Assembly (NCBI GenBank): GCA_013115135.1
Contig: JABANP010000144.1
Coordinates: 48,046 to 112,045, forward strand
Direction of reading: 5' to 3'
Length of the DNA: 64,000 nucleotides
Source: Perkinsus olseni
Taxonomy: Eukaryota > Perkinsozoa > Perkinsida > Perkinsidae
In this document: positions 59,153 to 64,000 of the stretch, piece after piece
Layout: every line of letters starts with the position of its first letter
Position numbering within the stretch: position 1 is the first letter of the stretch
The notes under the pieces: model-generated
What the model saw: only the letters and a program-made list of their open reading frames with translations
Databases searched by the model: none
Told to the model about the DNA's origin: nothing
Translations under genes and position numbers: made by a program

Positions 59153-60106
59153 GGAGATGGAAATGCCCTGGTTGCTGCGCTACCGATTGGGACAGGCATT
59201 CAGTGGCGTTGAGGACTTTCCTGTCCTGCGAACTTATCGTGTCGACGGAGCACGACTGGCGGATGAATCTCTTCGGGATTGGTGTTTCCTATAGGCTAGG
59301 AATGCCTCGTTCCAATTATCAGCAGCGCGCTGTTCACATCGTTCTTTGCTCCGTCGATATGGCCATGTGAGGCAGCCATTGATACTGGTAGAAGGAGAAA
59401 CTCCCAACTTTAGCGAGGCATCCGCGCATCACGCGCTGCAAGCATATGCGTTATCGTCGGGTAGCGACAGGAGAACCCGATCGCTGCGTCTATCCGTTTT
59501 ATAATATAAAGTTGAGCCGCTGCTTTGGGACCCCAATGGCTTAACGTTTCCGATGAACAGAAGAGAAATTCGGGGAGCTCTACTTACATTTCTACAACAA
59601 TTTCGGGAAATTAGGAAGCAAAAACCTGTGTGAAACTTCGGAGCGGCGAAGTGGTGGAGAATACGCTGACTGCGGGGGGAAACCTGAGAGTTTCTCAAGG
59701 AGCGAGTGCTGAACGGCCTGTAGCTTAATTTCGCACATGTGGCCGGGAGATGGCGTGGATCGCAATCGTGATCTATGGCAGGCAGCTTCTGGTATTCAAT
59801 GTTAGCCCGAAGGAGAGCATCAAGGCAGCGACACCAACCGAATGGAGTGCTCTGTACGACATTGCTCGGGCTGAGACCTCACGCGGACAGTGCCGGTGGT
59901 CGGAGCTTCCCTCCAGCAAGAACTGTCGAACTCTACGCATCATTTCAGGTGCACAACAGGACATGCCACACGATAGCTACGACAGACTCGTATCATCTAC
60001 ATCCAGACAGCAGTATATGATGTCATCATAATGATGATGGTGCCTATCGTGGTGACGAAAGCTCAGCGGGCTTCTGAACTCTCCAGGTCTTTAAGAGGTT
60101 TTATGG
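59153..60106. other. Intergenic
   Basis: 5' side of the coiled-coil gene (-) and 3' flank of family A copy A7 (-). The first exon of the coiled-coil gene may extend into the left part. Nothing else recognised. Confidence 0.45.
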
Positions 60107-61093
60107 CTATCCAACGCGCGGCACAAGGACGAAATCATCAGGCAAATTTTGATCCCACTTATGGAGCTCGTATCGAGTGATGGTTCTTCTACCGTGTACC
60201 TCAACTTCACACAGTGGATAGCCCTTAATCAGAACAGTCTCCTCCCGGCGGTGCTCCCAAAAGACTCCCTTGTATCCCCTGGCCTTTTTAAGAATAACGA
60301 ACGTTAGATCCTCTCGGTCACGGCCTCGCGTGATTAGCGATATTATGCCGTCGCAGAGCGGGTGGTACGTGACGAAAGGGTAGATCTTGGCAAACGTTTC
60401 AATAACCAGGTCTGCTCCAATAATAGCACCGTGGTAGAAACTCAGCTTGAGACTTCTTTCATCGCGGCTACCGACGTACATGCCGTCAAGCTTCGGCAAT
60501 CTAGAGGAGGGTTTCAGGGCTGCAAAGCCTTTGTCGCATATCTGTCTCAACTCGTCCTTCACATTTTGTGGAGCTTCCCTGCTTGCGGTCTCACTTCTCC
60601 TGAATGAGAATGGCATCGCTTCAATGCGCTCGAAGCAGCCTCCACTGTAGACAACATCAGCGATGTATTCCGAAGTCTTGCCCTCTGCCACGCGGAAAAT
60701 CTGGGCATTCAAGACAGAGCCGCCTAGGCCATGGTGCCCTGAGTCCGTCGTATTCCAGTAAGTATATGGAACATAGTCGTAGGCCATGACGATTGTCTCG
60801 TTAACAATATCCTCGAGGCTTCTGGCCTTTCCCACGAATCCTCGCCCATGCTCTGTCAGGCCGAGACGTCGCGACTCCCCGAGGCTCGTTACGGCTAGTT
60901 TGTTGCGTGGGATGAAGAAGTACTCGACGCCAGTCTCCGGCAGTTGCGCGTACAAGACTTCTTGCTCTCTCACAGCCTTGCCCGTGCTTGCCGTACCAGG
61001 AGCCCAAGAAGACCCGGTAGGACAGAGAAGTAGACAACAGAAGCCGACAAACCGGAATGCATTAGTGAATGATGAAGGTTCCGGGGGGACCAT
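60107..61093 (-). CDS. Family A secreted protein, copy A7 (intact)
   Basis: Continuous frame. The start at 61093 (MVPPEPSSFTNAFRFVGFCC) is preferred to the Met five codons upstream at 61108, because related copies begin with MxxxxxS before the hydrophobic core FVGFCCLLLC. Landmarks: AVREQEVLYAQL, EYFFIPRNK, SRRLGLTEH, YDYVPYTYW, AQIFRVAEGKTSEYIADV, GGCFERI, GFAALKPSSRLPKLDGMYVG, TYHPLCDG, FVILKKARG, CEVEVHGRRTITR and WDQNLPDDFVLVPRVG. No intron. An acidic, Cys-poor mature protein of about 300 residues. Function unknown. Confidence 0.8.
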   Translation of the reverse strand: MVPPEPSSFTNAFRFVGFCCLLLCPTGSSWAPGTASTGKAVREQEVLYAQLPETGVEYFFIPRNKLAVTSLGESRRLGLTEHGRGFVGKARSLEDIVNETIVMAYDYVPYTYWNTTDSGHHGLGGSVLNAQIFRVAEGKTSEYIADVVYSGGCFERIEAMPFSFRRSETASREAPQNVKDELRQICDKGFAALKPSSRLPKLDGMYVGSRDERSLKLSFYHGAIIGADLVIETFAKIYPFVTYHPLCDGIISLITRGRDREDLTFVILKKARGYKGVFWEHRREETVLIKGYPLCEVEVHGRRTITRYELHKWDQNLPDDFVLVPRVG

Positions 61094-61489
61094 ATCAGAA
61101 TTCGTCAAAACGACACTATGATAATTATGATATGATTTGGAATGGGATTTGAGGCTATGTTACTGTCATAGCATAGCCTTTTTTTATGCGACCGCGCTGA
61201 CGGAAATCGGACGAAAAATCGTTACCGAAACCAGACGAAAACTTCACGGTGAAGTTGAGACAGATCATAACGAACGCGTAAGCTACACAGAATTTTAGAC
61301 ATGGGCATGAAGTCCGAGCTGAGGCGACAGGTCTAATACGGTATCAGCAATGCCAGGAACATATAGATCAAGTGTATGTATTCCTCACACCGAGCAACAA
61401 TGTTGCCCACGCGATCACAAGTTGTGATTCACAACGCAAACCATAAGCAACTTAGTCAAGTCGCGAGCGCGGCGGCCGGCTCACGCCGC

Positions 61490-61585
61490 TATAACAGAAC
61501 ATGATAAACAACAAGAGATAAAGACGATGCTGAAAAGTCTACGACGGTGCTGAATAAACCAACTCATAAATACTGGAAGTGATGG
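61490..61585 (-). repeat. Diverged downstream block of family A (3' of A8)
   Basis: AACATGATAAACAACAAGAG and later GATGCTGAAAAG with AATAAACCAACTCATAAAT correspond, with substitutions, to the blocks 3' of A2 and A3. It lies 60-155 bp beyond the A8 stop. Confidence 0.45.
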
Positions 61586-61644
61586 GGAAATAGATGGTTG
61601 ACAGGACAGCCCGTTGTAACAACGTCTTGGGCTGAGAATGTCTA

Positions 61645-62647
61645 CTAAAGATGTCGAACTTTCACATCAGTAGTGCTCTTCTCTAAGACATATCCTTCGG
61701 GCAGGTTGACATCCCAATCGTGGAGTCTGTTGCGATTGATCCTCCTCCTGCCATGGTCTCTTATATTGCATAGGGCATGTGATGAATCACCAGCAAGCTC
61801 TTCCCTGCCCTTCTTGAACGAAAGAAGCTTCTTTCTCCAGCTCTCCGTCCTCTCGCCGGTGGATCTCTCGAGTATCACAGTGACCGCTGACTGCTGTGCG
61901 TCAGGAGACTTCGTAACAACAGCCAGTATCCCATCGCAGACGGGCCAGAATGACACAACTGGTTCCTTCTTGCCGAAGTTCGGCAAGAAGTTCGGCAGCC
62001 GAACTCATCAACAACCAGATCTGCTTCTTTGATGACACCGCCGCGGAACTCCAACTCGATGTCCGTGTCCTGCCTCTGGCCCGAGTGAATGCCATGCAGT
62101 TCCGACAGTCTAGAGGATGGGCTGAGGCCCGTGAAACCTTTCGTACAAGCCTGCTCTAGTTCTTGCTTCACAAGTGCAGACACTTCCTCACTTGCAGTTC
62201 TGCGATCCGAAGCGAACGAATTGCATGTAGCTTGATGCTGTCGAAACATTGCCCGTCCCAGACGACGTTTGCAAAGTACTCGGAAGTCTCCCCATCGTGG
62301 AGCCGCAAAATCGTAGCCCGGCTCGGAGCCGTGTTGTTGTTGGTCCAGGTGTTGTGCGGTATGAAATCGAAGGAGTGGAAGTTCCTCTTCTTGGGCTTTC
62401 TATCACGGGATTTGGCCCTATCCTTGTGAGAATAAAGAGTTCTGGTCAAATGGAGATGCATGGATTCATGACCATTGTTTACAGCCGGGTCGTTGTATGG
62501 CGCGAGAAGGAACTGCACCCCATCATCAACTTCAACGTACAAGAGTTCTTGTTCTCTGTACTCCTGGCTCCAGGCAGGGTATACAAGTAGACAGCCCAGG
62601 CCAGCATACCAGAATGAATTGATAACGGAAAACGTCGGGAAGATCAT
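61645..62647 (-). pseudogene. Family A secreted protein, copy A8, two frame breaks
   Basis: Starts MIFPTFSVINSFWYAGLGCL at 62647, a signal peptide. EYREQELLYVEV, DFIPHNTW, ATILRLHDGETSEYFANV and CFDSIKL follow in frame. Near 62215-62232 the frame changes in the opposite direction to the other copies (one base missing or two extra). GFTGLSPSSRLSELHGIHSG follows. A second change at about 61970-61998 is caused by a 26-bp local insertion built from two copies of TGCCGAACTTC. The rest contains WPVCDG, VILERSTG, CNIRDHGRRRINR and LPEGYVL to 61645. Confidence 0.7.
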
Positions 62648-63137
62648 TATTGGGATGCTGAAAAGCGAGATGGTGGTCCGCTGCGAACATTTCGCACAAG
62701 CCTTGGCCCCATTCGAGGGACGTTAGTCCCGTGGTCCCATCATCCGACGGCACTGGACACTACTCATGGTCTCCCTAGTTGCCGAGTTATGCAAAGGAAT
62801 CTTTATCACGAAAACTGCTGCATCAAAAAGTGAACATGGAGATCAACGGGGTCAATCTTCGTCGAATCGCTCCACCATTGCCTCTCTGAACCACTAGGCC
62901 TCAGCATGGTAACCGTACTACGGTTGCTGGTAACCCAAGGCAGAGGAGTTAATCAAATCAGTCCGGCACGCATCAGAATCAGGATCATTAATTCGATGAA
63001 GACTACTAATTCGCACTGGACTGTTAGTCGTAGCGCGTGATCGGCATGACCAGTGCACCTTAGTATAAGAGGGTGTTAAAGAAGTGCTCTCACTTCAAGC
63101 ATTTTCAGTCGACTATCACCGGCGTTCTCCCTTCCTC
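62648..63137. other. Intergenic
   Basis: 5' flank of A8 (-) and of peroxiredoxin copy 2 (+). The last 120 bases resemble the 5' flank of peroxiredoxin copy 1 (for example the GACTGTTAGTCGTAG stretch near 63021 against GACTGTTAATCGTAG near 53652), so the duplication includes upstream DNA. Confidence 0.5.
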
Positions 63138-64000
63138 ATGCCGGATTTCAAACAGAAGCTCGGTGCTGAGTTCCCCAACTTCGATTGCAAGACTACCAAG
63201 GGTGACTTCAAGTTTCACGAGTTCCTCGACAGTGGCTCCAAGAAGCCTCACACCGTGAGTCCCCTACGAGGCTTTCAGCACGAGGGAATCGCTGCCCTTT
63301 CTTCAGGTCCTCTTCTCGCATCCTAAGGATTTCACACCGGTGTGCACCACTGAGCTGGGAACGCTAGAGAAGAACAAAGAGGAGTTCGCTAAACGCGGAG
63401 TGAAGCTAATTGGTAGCCGATGCTTCTCAAGAAGTGTTTGCTGCTGTCAATAGTCTTTGCGATGGTCAGGCATTTCCTGCGACAGCGTCGAGGACCATCA
63501 TGCTTGGAGCAAGGACGTTCTCGCCAACCAAAACATGCCAGGAGATGACTTGTCCTACCCCATCATCGCCGACCCTGATCGATAAATCGTATCAATGCTG
63601 TGCCTCTCTGAGTCCTATCATCTGCTCAGGTTACCATGCTGGGCATGTTGAACCCCAATGAGAAGGATGCTGCTGGCATTCCACTGCCCGCTCGTGCTCT
63701 CTTCGTCATTGGCCCCGATCACAAGCTGAAACTCTCCATCGTTCATCCGGCGACTACTGGGAGAAATTATGATGAGGTGAGTTCTTCACATATGCCTCAA
63801 ACCCGCCGGTACCGCCTTCGTAGTGTCAAATGTGTTCTTTCTGTCAGCTCATCCGCACTCTCGACAGCCTTCGTCTTACGACTGACTTCAGTCTTGCCAC
63901 TCCGGTCGACTGGAAGCGAGGCGAGCGTGTCATTGTAACTCCGAGTGTTGCCACTGAGGATGCTAAGAAGCGTTTCAAGAATCTCGAGATCAAGGAGTTG
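63138..64000 (+). pseudogene. 1-Cys peroxiredoxin, copy 2, with premature stop (runs off window end)
   Basis: Same exon plan as copy 1: 63138-63254, 63307-63412, 63470-63588, 63630-63776 and 63848 onward. Exons 1, 2, 4 and the visible part of 5 are nearly identical to copy 1, including [14 protein letters not shown]. Exon 3 carries TAA at 63583-63585 where copy 1 has GAA, and the following donor is GTATCA instead of GTAAGT. Both changes should stop a full product. The third intron also differs in length. Unless read-through or an error is involved, this copy makes only the N-terminal half, which retains the peroxidatic Cys. Confidence 0.8.

Overview
The window reads as nuclear DNA of an intron-rich protist. 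The best guess is an alveolate of the Perkinsus type. This rests on inference, not a search: genes are cut into many small exons by short GT-AG introns; a calcium-dependent protein kinase (CDPK) tail, an LxNxxWAxxK-type RNA-binding repeat protein and a cytosolic carboxypeptidase are all common in alveolates; and two secreted multi-copy families dominate the minus strand. There are no operons, Shine-Dalgarno sites or CRISPR arrays. Because of splicing, a single uninterrupted reading frame captures only part of most genes, so many gene borders below are approximate.

Layout. 1-1083: 3' end of a CDPK gene (+). 2454-7157: three tandem pepsin-like aspartic protease genes (-), of which only the middle one is nearly intact. 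9.5-20 kb: housekeeping block on the plus strand, with a TPR-like fragment, a WDR23/DCAF11-like WD40 protein, a FASTK/HPR-type repeat protein with a C-terminal membrane anchor, and a zinc carboxypeptidase of the AGBL/CCP family. 21.5-25.4 kb: three tandem copies (-) of a secreted family of unknown function, here called family A. 26.4-36.5 kb (+): a secreted FkbM-type methyltransferase, an unknown gene, an RCC1-repeat protein and a long coiled-coil protein with a possible HOOK-like head; a tRNA-Pro(AGG) gene lies antisense inside one of its introns. 36.7-41.3 kb: two unrecognised plus-strand genes around a fourth family A copy. 44-45.3 kb: broken family A remnants. 45.7-52.1 kb (-): an unrecognised gene and an ALG2-like family 4 glycosyltransferase. 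52.6-53.2 kb: a 662-bp MITE-like element with terminal inverted repeats. 53.8 kb to the end: two copies of 1-Cys peroxiredoxin (PRDX6 type) bracketing three more family A genes and a coiled-coil gene.

The most striking observations are: (i) conserved coding sequences are repeatedly broken by a one-base shift, and almost always in the same direction (one extra base), across the secreted families and also in unrelated genes; (ii) family A is a tandemly expanded secreted family with shared downstream and upstream non-coding blocks; (iii) several introns appear extremely short (about 20-50 nt). Point (i) could be residual sequencing error, real gene decay, or frameshifting during expression; the sequence alone cannot decide.
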